NCBI RefSeq assembly: GCF_000224145.3
Contig: NC_020174.2
Location: forward strand, 2,597,047-2,661,046
Source of the DNA: Ciona intestinalis
Lineage: Eukaryota; Chordata; Ascidiacea; Phlebobranchia; Cionidae
Length of the DNA stretch: 64,000 bases
Direction: 5' to 3'
The notes under the pieces were generated by a model, which saw only the letters and a program-made list of their open reading frames with translations, was not told the DNA's origin and did not search any database. The translations under genes were made by a program, and so were the position numbers. This document shows, one piece after another, positions 34,601-49,600 of this stretch (its first letter is position 1; each line of letters opens with the position of its first letter).

Positions 34601-37600
34601 TATTATTATAAAATTAGACACAAACATAAAATCCTAGATTTTAAGCTTAAAATGTATGGAAAATGTATTTAATAGAGTAATAAAATTTTAAACCAGTTAA
34701 GTTTTGGTACAGTTGAAAATACTAAATCTTTGTTTTGTGGTGCTGTTTGGTATTAAAAATTATCCTTTTTTTCAGGAACATTTAGTTCATGTCCCAGCAA
34801 TTATGTGAATTTGGGCGATCGATGTTATTATGTTTCATCTTTATCATCTCAGTGGCAAGATGCACAAGCTGAATGCAAGTATGTATAACGAATATATACG
34901 AAACCAAACACTTGCGTTATAACGACTGTCGTTGCCCGCCACGAGCGTATATTTAGAAGAATAAGAAAAGTTAGAACACCTTTTCTTTCTTTTTTCTCAT
35001 TCCATTTGGTAGTAATCAAAGAAGGTTCAAAGAATTATAAAACGGATATCCTCAAGACTCCCATAGACCGTTGTTAATTATTTAAAACACGATCAGGAAA
35101 TTTGGATATTATGTGGTTTCCGTCTTCCCCTACCCTACTATACAATAATGTTGAATATAATATAGCTAGCTTATCTGGTTATGCCTCATAATATATATTT
35201 ACCTAAAATGCAATGTAAATTTTGTTTAACACATTTTATCAACTTTTTGTATTTTTTTAAGCTGGTGTAATAATTCAGCCAATACATTGTATTTCTATTT
35301 ATCTTAGAAAGCAAGGAGCTAATCTTGCTTCAATTGGTTCTGGTGGCGAACAAACTAATGTTGAATCCTTGATCAACGGCTACAGTGAAAATTTTTGGAT
35401 TGGTCTTTCTGACACGGTACGTATGAAACTGAATGTAATTTGCTTAACTAGGCTAGTGGGAAACGACAGTTGGTATAGCATGTTTTGTTTCATAAACCTC
35501 ATGTCCGCTCATGAGTCACCACATATGTGACTTTGTGGGTGATCATTTTTTTCTATATGGCTGATAATTTAGACAACCCATCAGTGACCACCGGGTTGGA
35601 ACAATACTATTAAATGTCTTGCCCAAGAACACAAAAGCCCACAATGGTAGTTCCGTCGAGCCTACCTCTGGGTTGTCTTGAATATCTACTAGATTACAAA
35701 TTGACATATGATTAATATTTATACAGGCAAGTCCAGATACGTTGACCTGGGTTGACACTGCAACAGTGTACAGCTACAAACACTGGGCTCCAAACCAACC
35801 ACCAAACCCGTAAGTACATTAGGCTTTAAAAGCCTGCTTCTAATTAATGAATATCAATAGTGTTAGGTAAGTGCGTGGTCCGGCACACTGCTGTAACGGC
35901 CTACCCCTATTGACCAGACTGATGTAGGCCTTCTTAGTTAATAGTTTAATCATATATAACAGATAGTATCATAAAAAGATGAGCCCATAGCTAAACAACA
36001 ACCATAGTAAAGCTAGAAACAATACAGAAGCACGTCACAGCAAACTATGCACAAAAACCACAAACATATACAACGATGGAATAAAAAATACGTCACACTA
36101 GTTATGGTTGGTTGAAAAGGTATTACCACAGCTGTGCTAATGGATACCAACATAGCATGCTTGGTTTGAGCCAAGTATTAAAACTTTGCGTGAAGGCCCT
36201 TTAGTTTAAATTTATTTAATTTTTTTTGTTGGCCTGACAAACATTGCCACTCTTTATTTCATGACATATATAAACACGAACCAACTAAAAAACTATGCTA
36301 ACCACAAAAGCTAACCAAAAAACTAAGCAAACCACTTCAAAAACTAAGCTAACCATTTTCGTGTGTAGCCTTCCATACCATGGCAGTACATGCACAGAGA
36401 TAAGCCAAATATTAGGATGGACATGGAATGTGGTCAAATGTTCAGTAGAAAAGAGGTTTATTTGTGAACGTGGTTTAAAAGGTAGGTTTTATATCCTTTG
36501 ATATTTTAACTAAATTTTAGTTTTTAACTAGGTTTTATATCCTTTAATTTTTCTAACTAATTTTTTTGGTGAATATTAAAATGCCTGTATATTTGCATTT
36601 CTGTGGAAAATGTTTTTTTTTTTTTATTTTCTAGCTCAATGTCCTACTGGTTGGTTGTACTTTGCTGGGAGCGGTAAATGTTATGAATTTGATATTAACC
36701 CAAATAGAAAATCAACATGGACTACTTCAAAGGAGATTTGTCTTGGCCTGGGTGGTGGAATGCTTAAAATATTGGAGTAAGTTTGATCACCTGGTATTTA
36801 AAATAGAAATTAAGCATTTTAAATAACAAACACTTTATCGAAAGTTTGAAATTCTACAATTATTGTGGATTATGTTTTTTTTTATGCATTGTTTCTTATT
36901 CATGTTCTAAATTTGCTTAATGTATTTTTTGTTTTGCAAATTCGCTGCTTGTGACTGCTACCATTGACGGTGTATGTACACCCCTTGTTACAACGACTGT
37001 CGTTTGCCCCTCCATGGGAGGATAAATAAGTTACATACGTAGTAACTTGTAAGCGGCACAAGGTGTATGAAATAAAACGTTTGTGTTATTACCACTGTTG
37101 TTGCCTTGCAATGCAAGGATAAATACGATAGATAACATTCATTCATTCAACTTGAATATTTGATCCAGCCAAGATGAAGAAACATTTGTGGGAAGTGTGT
37201 TGGAATCCTACGCCAGTAACGGTCACCCCCTCGTGTGGTTGGGTGCGTCTGATATCGGACACGATGATCAAGTCACTTGGTGGGATCAAACCAACATAGA
37301 AACACCATTTTGGAGTTCACACATGCCCGATTATGTGCAAGGTTATATTTTATTGCAATCCTAATACTAATTTTAAACAATTTGTTGGTCATTGGTTTAT
37401 TTTGAAACAAAATATTTTTTTAAATATCTTGAATTTTTTCATTAAATGTTCATACTTTATTTATACTACTATTTAGATGATCAGTTAAAATTGAATCAAT
37501 ATGTAAAAAAAGTATTTAAAAAGTGTGGTAAAAAGTATTTTTTTAATGAACATAAAAAATTGTTAACATTAAATTGGATCAAATAAACAATTCAACAAAC

Positions 37601-40600
37601 AGCCATTTTCCAACTTTAGGAAGGGATGATTGTGTTGCTCTTTATACGGGGCGAACCACAAGTAATTGGGAGACAGCAACTTGTTTTGAAGAAAGGGGTC
37701 ACATATGTGAAATTCCTGAAGGACAAGGTCTACCAGCTGCACCAGTTGTAACAGGTGAATTTGTTTGTTGAATTAGTTATCTAATGCAACGATTTTGCAA
37801 ATTTGGCCAATATAAAATTACTTAGTTCTGTAAGGATCTGGTACTAGAAAATGTAACAGACAAAAATCAAGTCCAACCAATTGTTGTATTACAGTTATAG
37901 ATATATATTTTACCTAAATGGCATCGTCAGTCTCCTTTTCAAATAGAATCATGATTAAATCTCTTTAATATAACAATTGGTTGGACTTAATTTTTATCTG
38001 TTACATTTTTGTAGCACCTGATTTTTACTATATTTCACAAAACAAGAATCGTTCAACTATTTGAACATTTGTGTAATTTATTACAAGTTATAAATACTGC
38101 AATGCAAAAATTCATGCTCATTGTTCTTATTATACATTAAATATAAGCATTTATATCTTAAGATGGTAAGCATTTTCAATAGCAAGTTAAATTTAATGAC
38201 AAATTAACACAAACTAGTTGTTTGTAGCGTTCTAATAGTTGGTTAACTTTCAACCACATCATTAAATTACAAGGAATAACATATTACTAAAGCTTTGAGT
38301 AACATTTTTGTTAGTTTATTGAAATTAGCTATTTAGTTAAATTTTAAAATGTTTTTTTTCAAAATTATACATTAAATATAAGCATTTATACCTTAAGATG
38401 GTAAGCATTTTCAATAGCAAGTTAAATTTAATGACAAATTAACACAAACTAGTTGTTTGTAGCGTTCTAATAGTTGGTTAACTTTCAACCACATCATTAA
38501 ATTACAAGGAATAACATATTACTAAAGTTTTGAGTAACATTTTTGTTAGTTTATTGAAATTAGCTATTTAGTTAAATTTTAAAATGTTTTTTTTCAGTTG
38601 AGGGTCGTTGTGATGAAGGCTGGAGACATCTAAAAGGTTTTTGTTATTTTTTTGGTTCAATGGAAAAAACTCAACAAAATGCTGAATCTTACTGTGTGTC
38701 TAAAAAGTCTCATCTAACCAGTATAACTACAGATGATGAATTGTCTTTTATTGTTGGTATGTATGTGGTGTTTCTGTATTTATTTGGAACTATAAAAGTA
38801 TGTGTTGATTAATAGCCTGTTAGATAGAGTTTGCTTTATTTAAAACGAATATGTAGAGTCAAATTTTATCACTTTGTGAAAATATTTTTGCTTTTAAATG
38901 TGGCCACAATGTGTATGAAATACATTGTTCGGCGCCAGGTCAAAGTGGTTTGCGACCTGCTTCTAACTCAGAGGTAAAGGATTTAAGGCTTGTCGCTGCT
39001 ACCATTGTGGGCGATGTGTCCTTGGGCAAGACACTTAACAGCAATTGCTCCAAACTAGTGGTCACTAATGGGTTGTCCAAATTATCAGCCATACATAAAA
39101 AATAAAAAAATCTAAAAAAAACAATCACCCACAAAGTAACATACATGGTAACTCGTAAGCTGACATGAGGTGTATGAACACGCGTGTTACAACGACTTCC
39201 ATTTTCCGGCCACGCGAGGATAAAGTAAGTTACATCCATTCATTGTGTATGAATTAATGCCCCAAAATAATCATCTATAAAGTTACAAGCTTGTACTGTA
39301 AGCGGGGACGGGGGGTATGAAACACAGCATGTGTGTTGTATTTGCTTTTCCATACAAGGATAAACCAAGTTATATTTCATGGTTGTATTATTTCTAAGGC
39401 AACCTTCAACAAACAAGTTGGATTGGTTTGATGAAGCAAGGGGGAGGTTTTATTTGGAAAGATGGAACAACAGACACCAGTTATGATAATTGGAAAAACA
39501 ACGAACCAAATAATGATGGAAATTGTGTTTCTATTGATCAACAAGGGGAGTGGAGCGATGGTTCTTGCTCCATCATGTGGTCATTTGTTTGCAAAAAAGA
39601 TGAGAGTATGTTTTGAAATATTAATATATTTGTTGTGTATTTTAATTTTTATTTAATAATAATATATAGTAAGGTGGTGGGAAGATAGGACACCTTTAGC
39701 ACATAATACCCAAATACCCTGATCATGTTTTAAACAATTAACAATAATCTATGGAAGTCATAAGGATATGCTTTATGGGAGTCATAAGGATATGCTCTAT
39801 GGGAGTCATAACGATATGCTTTTTCTTTCAATGTTTTTTGTTTACTACGAAATGGGACAAGAAATTAGAGCTAAAAGGTGTCCTATCTTTTCCCACCCTA
39901 CTATTTTTTTTATTTTTTTTGTTGTAAATAATAATATATTTTTTTGTTTTAATGTTTTTTTTTTATAATTTTAATATTTCTTTTAACTTCCAGTTCCAAC
40001 ACAAACTGTTACCATCCCTCCTCCAAGTTATGGTAAGTTAATTTTGTTTGAAAAATAAAAATATAACTTTATATAATTTTTGTTCATATTAGTCCCAGAT
40101 TTAGAAAAATGTGGCGGTAATGGTTATATATCAGACCCCAGCAGCGACAGATGTTACAAGGTAATCTCTTATATTTTAGTGAATTTGAAAACAATTTTAA
40201 ATTATAAAACCATTTTCATCACTAACCTACTATGCATGTTCCTGTTATGTCACAATTGTTTTGAAATCTGTGTAGATTTATTATATAATTAATAAAAAAA
40301 TTAATTTGTTTCTTTGATTACGATAGTGAAGACTTAGACATATTTTAAACGAAAAAACAGGATATAGCGACAAAACAACAGTTAAAACACTATCACAGTT
40401 AAAAACATATTTTTAATTGAAAAAAAACACATAGTAGCTACATCTAGTAGACAAACAAGCCATTTATGTTTTAATATTTTAACTCTAGGTAAAGTTTTTA
40501 TCTAAATGTTAATTGGTAATATTTTTAAAAATATTAAAGAATAAGGTATTTAAATCATGTTCAGGTACAAGTTCCAGCTTTATATCGCATTCTGCCATAT

Positions 40601-43600
40601 TGTTACGTCACTACGATGTATTCCATCATCATGTCTCTTTACGCACACTTTTGTTTCTATTAGAAGTTTAACTTGATAATAATTAAACTTAAATGGCTCT
40701 TTGTCTGCTAGGTGTAGCCACTAACCTTTTTTACTTCCAATCAAATGTAAACATGTTTTTAACTGTAAACGTGTTTAACAACTGTTGTTTTGTCGCTATA
40801 TCCTGTCCTTTCGCTCAAAATATTTCAAAATCTTCGTTACAGTAATTGAAGAGAAAACAAAGTTAACATTACCACCATGTTATAATTCAGGTGAATCTTG
40901 ATCCTCGTAGTTGGATCGATGCTCGATACGCATGTCAAGTTGATGGCGGTGAGTTAGCTGGTATCAACTCACCACAGGAGAATGCTCATGTATTCTGTAA
41001 GTATTCACTAATGTTTGTTTTTGTAATAATCTGTTTAAATTTTTACTGTTATAACTTCTTTTTAAATTTCTCTCATTAAAAGCATTTTCTGCTTCTGTTT
41101 ACAATTATGGTGTTATAACGTTTATAATTTGTTGCTGTTTTGTAGTAATTTCTGCTGTTATATTTACTATTCCTAAAACTAGTGTGGTTTAAATTCACCG
41201 AGTCAAACTCTAAAAAAGGATACACACATGCATAAGTTTTTGTTAAATAAAAAGGTATAACAGAAAACTAAATAAATTTGTGCTTTTTTGATGCAGCTCT
41301 GATAGAAAATATTCCAAATGAAGTTTACTTTTGGATTGGTGGGAGTGATCAAAATAGTTTCAATGTTGAACTACTGGAACAAGGATGGAGTTGGTCAGAT
41401 GGAAGCCCATTCAATTATATTAGCTGGGCACCTGGTAATTGGTATTATTCATTTAACTACAATCATTACATATACCCATTAATACACTTCAGGCAATGTT
41501 AAAACTCAAAAACATAATCACCCACAAAGTTACGTATTGGTAACCCCATAAGCAGGCAGGAGATGTGTGAAAGAAAACACCTGTGTTATAAGGTCTGTTG
41601 TTTCCAATCCCCAACCCATTAGTCACTAATTGTTTTTTTAAATTATCAGCTACGCAAAAAAAATAAAAAAAGACCCCCCCAAAATAATCACCTACAATGT
41701 AACATGCATGGTAACTCGTAAGCTGGTACAAGGTGTATATAACAGAACACCCATGTTATAACGATTGTCATTTACCGGCCATGCAAGGATAAAGCAAGTT
41801 ACATTGAACGAATTAATGTAACTTACTTTATCCTCGCGTGGCCGGAAAACAACAGTCATTATCACACGGGTTTAACACCTTGTGCCAGCTTATTTAATAA
41901 TATCTTATATTACCAGGAGAGCCAAATGGTTTTGATTCCACTGAAGATTGCCTTGAAATGTACGGCACCAACGGATTATGGAATGATAATTATTGTTACC
42001 GATACCAACCATCTGTTTGTGAGAAAAAAGGCGACGTGACCAACATAGTTGGACCTGATATTACTGATGATAACTGTGATAGTAACGAGGCATGCTGCTT
42101 CAGGTGAGAAATTTTTACTTTGATTATTTTCTTATCTGTCTTGAAAGGTTTTGTTTTTAACTGACTATTTTTTTTAACACGGCTCTTTACTGCTACTATT
42201 GTGGGTATATGTGTCCTTGGGCAAGACACTAGTATCACCCACAAAGTAACATTATTGGTAATTTGTAAGCTGGCTTGAGGTGTATGAAACATAACACCCT
42301 GGTTTAACGGCTGTCTTTTTTCGGCCACACGAGGATAAAGTAAGTTACATTATATTACAACAGTTACATTAGGTAAAGCACAAAACTATAAACATATTAC
42401 AAATGTTTTTTAAACTCATTACAGAAGGATTTCAAACTCAGAACATTCATTGACAATTAAATTTTAAAACATAAATTTAATTCTTTTTAATATTTAATTT
42501 AATATTTAAAATTTTAAAACATAAATTTAATTCTTTTTAATATTTAATTGATACATAAAAAAAACAGATTACAAAATATTTTTATTTAACTATTAAGTAT
42601 CAGTAACACTTGACAATTTTTTTAAAACATTTTTTTTAATTAGACACCTTGGAGCAGAGTATGGTGGTACACTACCTGATTCAGCAATGTCCGCGTCAAC
42701 AGAACGTGATCAGTGGTTCAGTGCTGACAGAGGTCGACTTAACACACCTTCAGATGTTATCATTATTTCTGGTAATATAAATAAAATAACTTTGTTTCTA
42801 ATATAAATAATAACAACTTTGTTTGTCTCTGCGAATATGGTAGCAAAGATTTAGAAATATTTTAAACAAAAAGACAAAATATAGCGACAAAACAACAGTT
42901 GTTAAAACACGCTTAAAGTTAAAACATATTTACATTTAGTTGGAAGAAAATAAGTGTGGTAGATATATTTCCATGTTTGTTAATAGTTTCTAGATATATT
43001 GACAGAACTGTCTGGTGCTGTGGCACAGTGGTTAATGAGCCTGCCTCTAACCAATAGGTTCAGGGTTTAAGTCTCATTGCAGCTATCATTACAGGGTATG
43101 TGTCTTTGGACAATACAGATGATCTCTCCAACCCAGTAGTCACTAAAGTGTTGTCTGATTTGTCAGCCATACATAAAAATTAATATATAAAACAACGCCA
43201 AACTGGTGTTTAAAGCTATCATATGCAGTACACTGTTGGTACAACTTTGGAAATGTCCTGCCACACCAAGATAAAAAGTGTTGTTAACTACTTAACAGCA
43301 ATGCTTCTCTTTAAAAAGCCTCTAACCTTGTTTTTTCAATAATCATAGATATATTTTTTTAGATTATGCAAAACTAAAAACTGATGAAATTTTTCTTAGT
43401 TGAAAATGAGATTTCATTTGGAAATGGCCACGGTGCTTGGTCGGCTTCATTTGATGATCCCAACAAATGGATACAAGTTGATTTGGCGGATAGATCAGAA
43501 GTTAAAGGGATAATTACGCAGGTTAGGTTGTACATTACTGTGACATTTAATATGACGCAGAGTCAAAAATCTTACACAAATATACCTTTTTCTTACATTT

Positions 43601-46600
43601 CCCACAATTGCCTGCGCATTCCTAACGCACTGTAATGAGAATCTCAGATTTTTTAACAAAGAGTGCTTGCATTTTGAGTGGGTAGACACTAAAATGGGGT
43701 ATGTTTTCGAACAACTCCTATTCACTGTGACGAGTATGCCATCCTAGTTTTCCGTAAATGATTGTGTTTGAATAAATGTAACTTTATCCTCACGTGGGCA
43801 GAAAACCACAGTTGTTATAACCAAATGTTCTGTTTCATACACCTCGTGCCAGCTTATGAGTTTCCAAGTATGTTACTTTGTGGGTGATTATATTTTTTTA
43901 AATTTTTTTCTGTATGACTGAAAACTTGGATCAGAAATATCACAATTAGAAATTTTAGAATTACCTTAACGTTAAGAAATACCATAACATTAGTTCATTA
44001 TCCTGCATAATTATAACAAAAACCATAACTTAAAACAGCAAAAACATAAAACAACACTACTTTAAACAGGCAACAGCTATAAAGAAATTCTTTCTATGAA
44101 AATTTTATAGATTAAAAAATATTAGTTTGAAACAGATTAGTATGTAATATGATAAAAACATCTCAAACCGATAACTTTAATAATACTTGCACGTAGGGTC
44201 GTAATGGGATCATACAATACTCTGAGAGACAGTGGGTAACGTCATTTAAAGTGTCATACAGTCAAGATGCAAGTTCAGGCAAATGGGAATTTGTTTCCGA
44301 TGAAAATGGTGATCCAATCGTAAGTTTTGTTTCAACATTTTTATTTTTCTCTACCTTAATTATACCTTTAAATAGATATTAAAAATGATTATTTTTTTTC
44401 AGGAAATGTGTGGTGGCAAAATCTTTAAATAAAACTAATATTTCTGGTAAAAAATTATAGTAATTTATTAAACCTAATCAGAACATACTGGGTATTGTTG
44501 GTAGAGTGCAACAGTCATGCCTTTTATCGACTCAGTTATGCATTTCTAGTTTTATCCATACGCGTGTTTTAACAACCTTTTTTTATTGTTACTTTTAATT
44601 TTTTACTTTATTTAAAACTTTTCCGATCTTTGTTACAATGGCCCAAGAGTCAAAATAAAGACACGTACACCTGCTGTATTTACAGGGTAAATTACAAGGG
44701 AATTTCTTTCTATACAACTTGTTACGCCTTTTTCAAACCACTACTTCTTGGTGGTAAAACAGTCAAGTCTTATTTACAAATCCTAATCTACAGGAAATGT
44801 TTACGCTTAACTGGCTACTTGTCCAGAATTTTAAAATCAGTTTTGTTTTTCAGATTATTTAAATGCACTATTATACCTATAACTATAATACATAAATAAT
44901 GTTTTATAAAACAGGAATTTCCAGCAAACTCTGATCAAAACACCCAAGTCACCAACTTATTTCCCCGACCCCTCATTGCTCGTCACATGAGATGTCACCC
45001 GATAACTTGGTTTGATGCTCCTTGTATGAGGTTGGAATACATTGGCTGTAAAAGCTGTGAGTGCATTTGTATTAAAGTTTTATACATAGTAGGGTGAGGA
45101 AGGATGGGACACCTTTTCATTCTATTTTCTTGTCTCATTTGGTAGTAAACAAAGAACATTCAAAGAATTATAAAACCGTATCCACCTGACCCCCATAGAC
45201 AGTTGCTAATTGTTTACACAATCAGGATATTTAGATGTTATGTGCAAAAGGTGTCGCATTTTACCTCGCAGTAATATAAATACGCTGTTGCTGGCAGGCA
45301 TGCATGTTGTACGCCTGGCAGGGTTCTCACAATTTTTATAATTAGGATCTGAAAGGATCCTTTTTTAGGAAATCCGTGTAGGTGGCTTCATGAAGTTATA
45401 CTTGTAAGTGTCTTGCCCAGGACACATCTGCCAACAATAATAGTAGTGACAAGCCTCAAATCCATAACGTTTTTGTTGTATTTATAGCATTTTTTCTTAT
45501 TTTTAGAAAAAGTTAATTCATTTGGAAAATCTATATTCAATTTACACAAAAAAAAAAATTTTCTTAAAAAATAAAAAATAGTTTATATTCCACAGCATGT
45601 GTTAACAAGCTTGGAATGAACAGTGGTCTTATTGCTGATGATCATATAACGGCATCAAGTCAGAAGAATGGAAGGGAAGCAACAAAAGCCCGTCCACCAG
45701 TTGATTCAAGTAATTCTCATAAAAATGTTAAATTCCCAATTTGAATGAATAAATAAAAGTAATTTACCTTAATCTCGTGTGGCCAGAAAATGACAGTCGA
45801 TAAACACGGGTGTTCAGTTTCATACATCTCATGCCAGTTTCATGTTACCAAGTATGTTATTTCATGGGTGAATGTAGATATTTATTTTTACATTTTCAGT
45901 TGTGTATTATGTATTTTGAAAAGTATTCCTGGCCCTACATCATGTCTATAATTTAAGGTGAGGTCTTGGTAACGTTTTCAAGCCATGCCCCTCTTAATAA
46001 TATCTGTAAAACGCACACTCACTTTTTGCTTAGATAAATACACATAGTCATAACTCATAATACAACTTGTTTTTTTTTCACTTGTGAATTTTTTGTAAAA
46101 AATATTTTGTTTAGATGAATGCTTAGCAAGCGCTTCAGATAATGGAGCTAACTATCGTGGTTGGATTTCAAAAACTGTATCAGGAATAACTTGTCAGGAT
46201 TGGTCTTCTCAATCACCTCATCCCCACAGCTTGTAAGTAAATCCTACCAAACATTCTTGGACAAACTTATCACACAAAATGTGGTACAAATATAAGTGGG
46301 CACGGACACATGGTGTATATGAAACTGAAACACAAAGTGTGCAATAGAAAACTCGTGTTTACGTCTAAGTAGCACCTCCACAAATATAAACAACAAATAT
46401 GTTTAAAACGCATTGATCCAGTTATATAATTTCAGTAACAACAACAACAAGTAAATAAAAACCAATGTTAATTTAATTAACTGCAGTAAAAAAATGCCAG
46501 AAAATTAGTTTTAGGAGAATATGGCCGTTAGCAACAGAAGTTATATAAATTATAACACATGAAAAACCTTAAATAAAACCTTTTTAAAATCTAATTGTCT

Positions 46601-49600
46601 GTCAAGACTATGTTTATATTCGTGCTGTCATATATCACAAAGTATTTGATATCTATGTATCGTATCACATGATCACATCATATTTCATAACCATGCTTTT
46701 AACTCGATAGGCTCGACTAACAACATACCAAACTAACTAAGTCCAAGTCTAGTCTTTAAATATTAGAACTAGACAGTGGAACACTATACAAACCACTGAA
46801 ACAACAATTGTAGTAAAAAAAATTAGTTTTAGGTAAAAAGGTTCATTAGCAATGGAAGTTATTTTAATTACAGCACATCAGACAAATACCCAACATCAGA
46901 TTTACGGAATAATTTTTGCCGAAACCCTGATGGGAAGTCCTCACCCTGGTGTCTTACTACAGATCCTAATGTGGAATGGGAAAGTTGTTTTGTACCAGTT
47001 TGCCCAAGTGAGTCTTTCCTTCTGCTGTTGTTGTTACCAGGCATACTGTTATATATAACTACATAGCTCTTCTATTAAAATCGTGTAAACAAATGTTTTA
47101 TCTACATTACAGAGTTTTCAATGGAACAGTTTTTAATTATTTTTTTTATGTTTTTTTTTTATGTTTTGTCCACATTACAGAGTTTTAATGGAATATTATT
47201 TATACACTAAGACTTTTTCTGTTTTTTATTAAGTTTCAGTACAAATGCGCAAAATTATTTTTTATAAATAAATGTAGCTTGTTTTATCCTCGATGGCGGA
47301 AAACGGCAATTGCTATAAACATGCTATGTTTCATACATCTCGTACCAGCTTACGAGTTACCACATATGTCACTTTGAGGGTAATGACTTTTTTGTGTTAT
47401 ATGACTAACAATTTAAACAATTAGTTAGTGACCACTGGGTTGGAGCAATTGCCGTTAAATGCCCATGGACACATACGCCCACAATGGTAGCAGCTTGGAC
47501 CCATAACCTCTGAGTTAGAGACAGGTGTGCCACAGTCTCTTATGTTCTAAAAACCTAAGGCAAATATTGTTACCACAAACTTTATTTTTTTAGGTTATTT
47601 AGGTTCTGGTTGGTCACCCACATCCACAAGTTCATCACAATATATTCAAGTTATGTTTGATGATTATTACAAAGTAAGAATTTATTAATTATCCTTAGTT
47701 CAATCTTTATATAAATACCTTGGATGTAAACAAATAAAGATTCCTGGAAATGTCACTGCTGTTACTATGACCCAGTAACTTATTAACTGATATACAAACA
47801 ATTGCATTGCAATGTACCTGTTGGTATGATTGTCAAGCATGGCAAACATTTTTTTGGTTTTGTTTTCCAATAAAATTCCATTGCGAATAAATAGATTTAG
47901 AAAAAAATCCGCACATACATTGTTGGAAATATATATTCTTCCATTTAGGATTTATCTTTAATATAAATGTATAAAATCAATGCAAAGGGTGTTTAATTAA
48001 ACAGTGCAAATCCGATAAAAAAATTAAATTTGTTTTAAAATTTTTTAAATTTGTTTTGTCCAAATATTTTTTCAATCTGATCCCACTAGGTGTCAGGTGT
48101 AACAATATACGGAACTACATCGTCGTTGGCAACATACCAGATCGGTTTCAGTGACGATGGGAGTAATTTCAAGTTGTACCAGGACCAAACTGGTTCTAAC
48201 CACGTAAGTAAATTATTACACACAGTGTATTTTGGTGTATGTTGATTTATGTTAAATATTAATACCTTATGTGGATAATATGACGTGTGAATTAAATGTT
48301 AGTGTACTACGTTGCAATTAGTCTCATTCTGTTTGTTCACGTCAAATCAAAACATAAAATAAACAAAGAAATAAAATTTAGCTATTTCACAGCTATATGC
48401 TATAAGTGATTTTTAGCTTTTTGCCTGGATATCATTTATATTACTGTGGGGTAAGATGGGACAACGTTAGCACATAATATTCAAATATCATGATCGTGTT
48501 TTAAACCAATAACAACCATATATAAAAGTCGTTAGGATATGGTTTTATAATTCTTTGAATGCTCTATATCCACTACCAAATGGGATGAGGAAATATAATT
48601 AGAAGGTGTCCCATCTTCCCCCACCTTACTATTTAAAAAAATGGTTTACTAAACTTTTTTATATATTCTTATGTTGGGGTAATGTTCAAACATTGTCCTC
48701 CATTCTTAGTCCCTGACATACTTTGCTGTAAGATCTCACCCATATAAATAAAATATGGAAAGATTATTTTACTTTCAATGTGTTCAGGTATTTACTGGAC
48801 TGACAAATGGCTTGACCGAGTACACAGACATTTTGCGTGAACCGGTTTCAACGAGATTCATCCGGATTTATCCACAATCATGGAACAATGATCCAATCAT
48901 GCAGTTTGAACTACTCGGCTGTTATGTCAATAACAGAGTAACTTGTAAAGGTTGGTTAAAAATATTTCCTCATGTGGATAACAGTAAAAATGTATGTAAA
49001 AATACAAGGATAGGGTAACTTCGACTACAATAATAATAACTTTACTTGTCTCTTCGATTACGGTAGCGAAGATTTAGAAATATTTTAAACGAAAAGACAG
49101 GATATAGCAAAAAAACAACAGTTGTTAAAACACGCTTGCAGTTAAAAACATATTTACATTTAATTGGAAAAAATCTAATAGAATCAAATCTACTTATGTC
49201 TTTTTTTTATCAGTGGCCTACAACTGGATTCCTACACTAGGTGTGCCATAGAATAATCATAATCCAACTGTAAATAAAGTAGAATTTTGATTTATTCATT
49301 TAATCTGCAATTGGTACTATAATAATGAAAAGTCTAAAATAATATATATTACGAAATGGTTTAATTTTAATAAAATAGAGTTTGTATTGGGATTAAAAAA
49401 GGCTGTAGAGCATTGCGTATGCACTTCTTAACACAATTTTAAAGTATAACCATTGGGGTAATTGGCTAATCCTGGCCTAAATCCTAGGATCCATTGCGTG
49501 CCATGCTGCGGGACCTCACCCACAGAATAAAATGGGTAGCCGAATTTTCCTGAAGTTTTCCTTCTTTATTACAGACACAGGCACAATATGGTCAGGTGAC

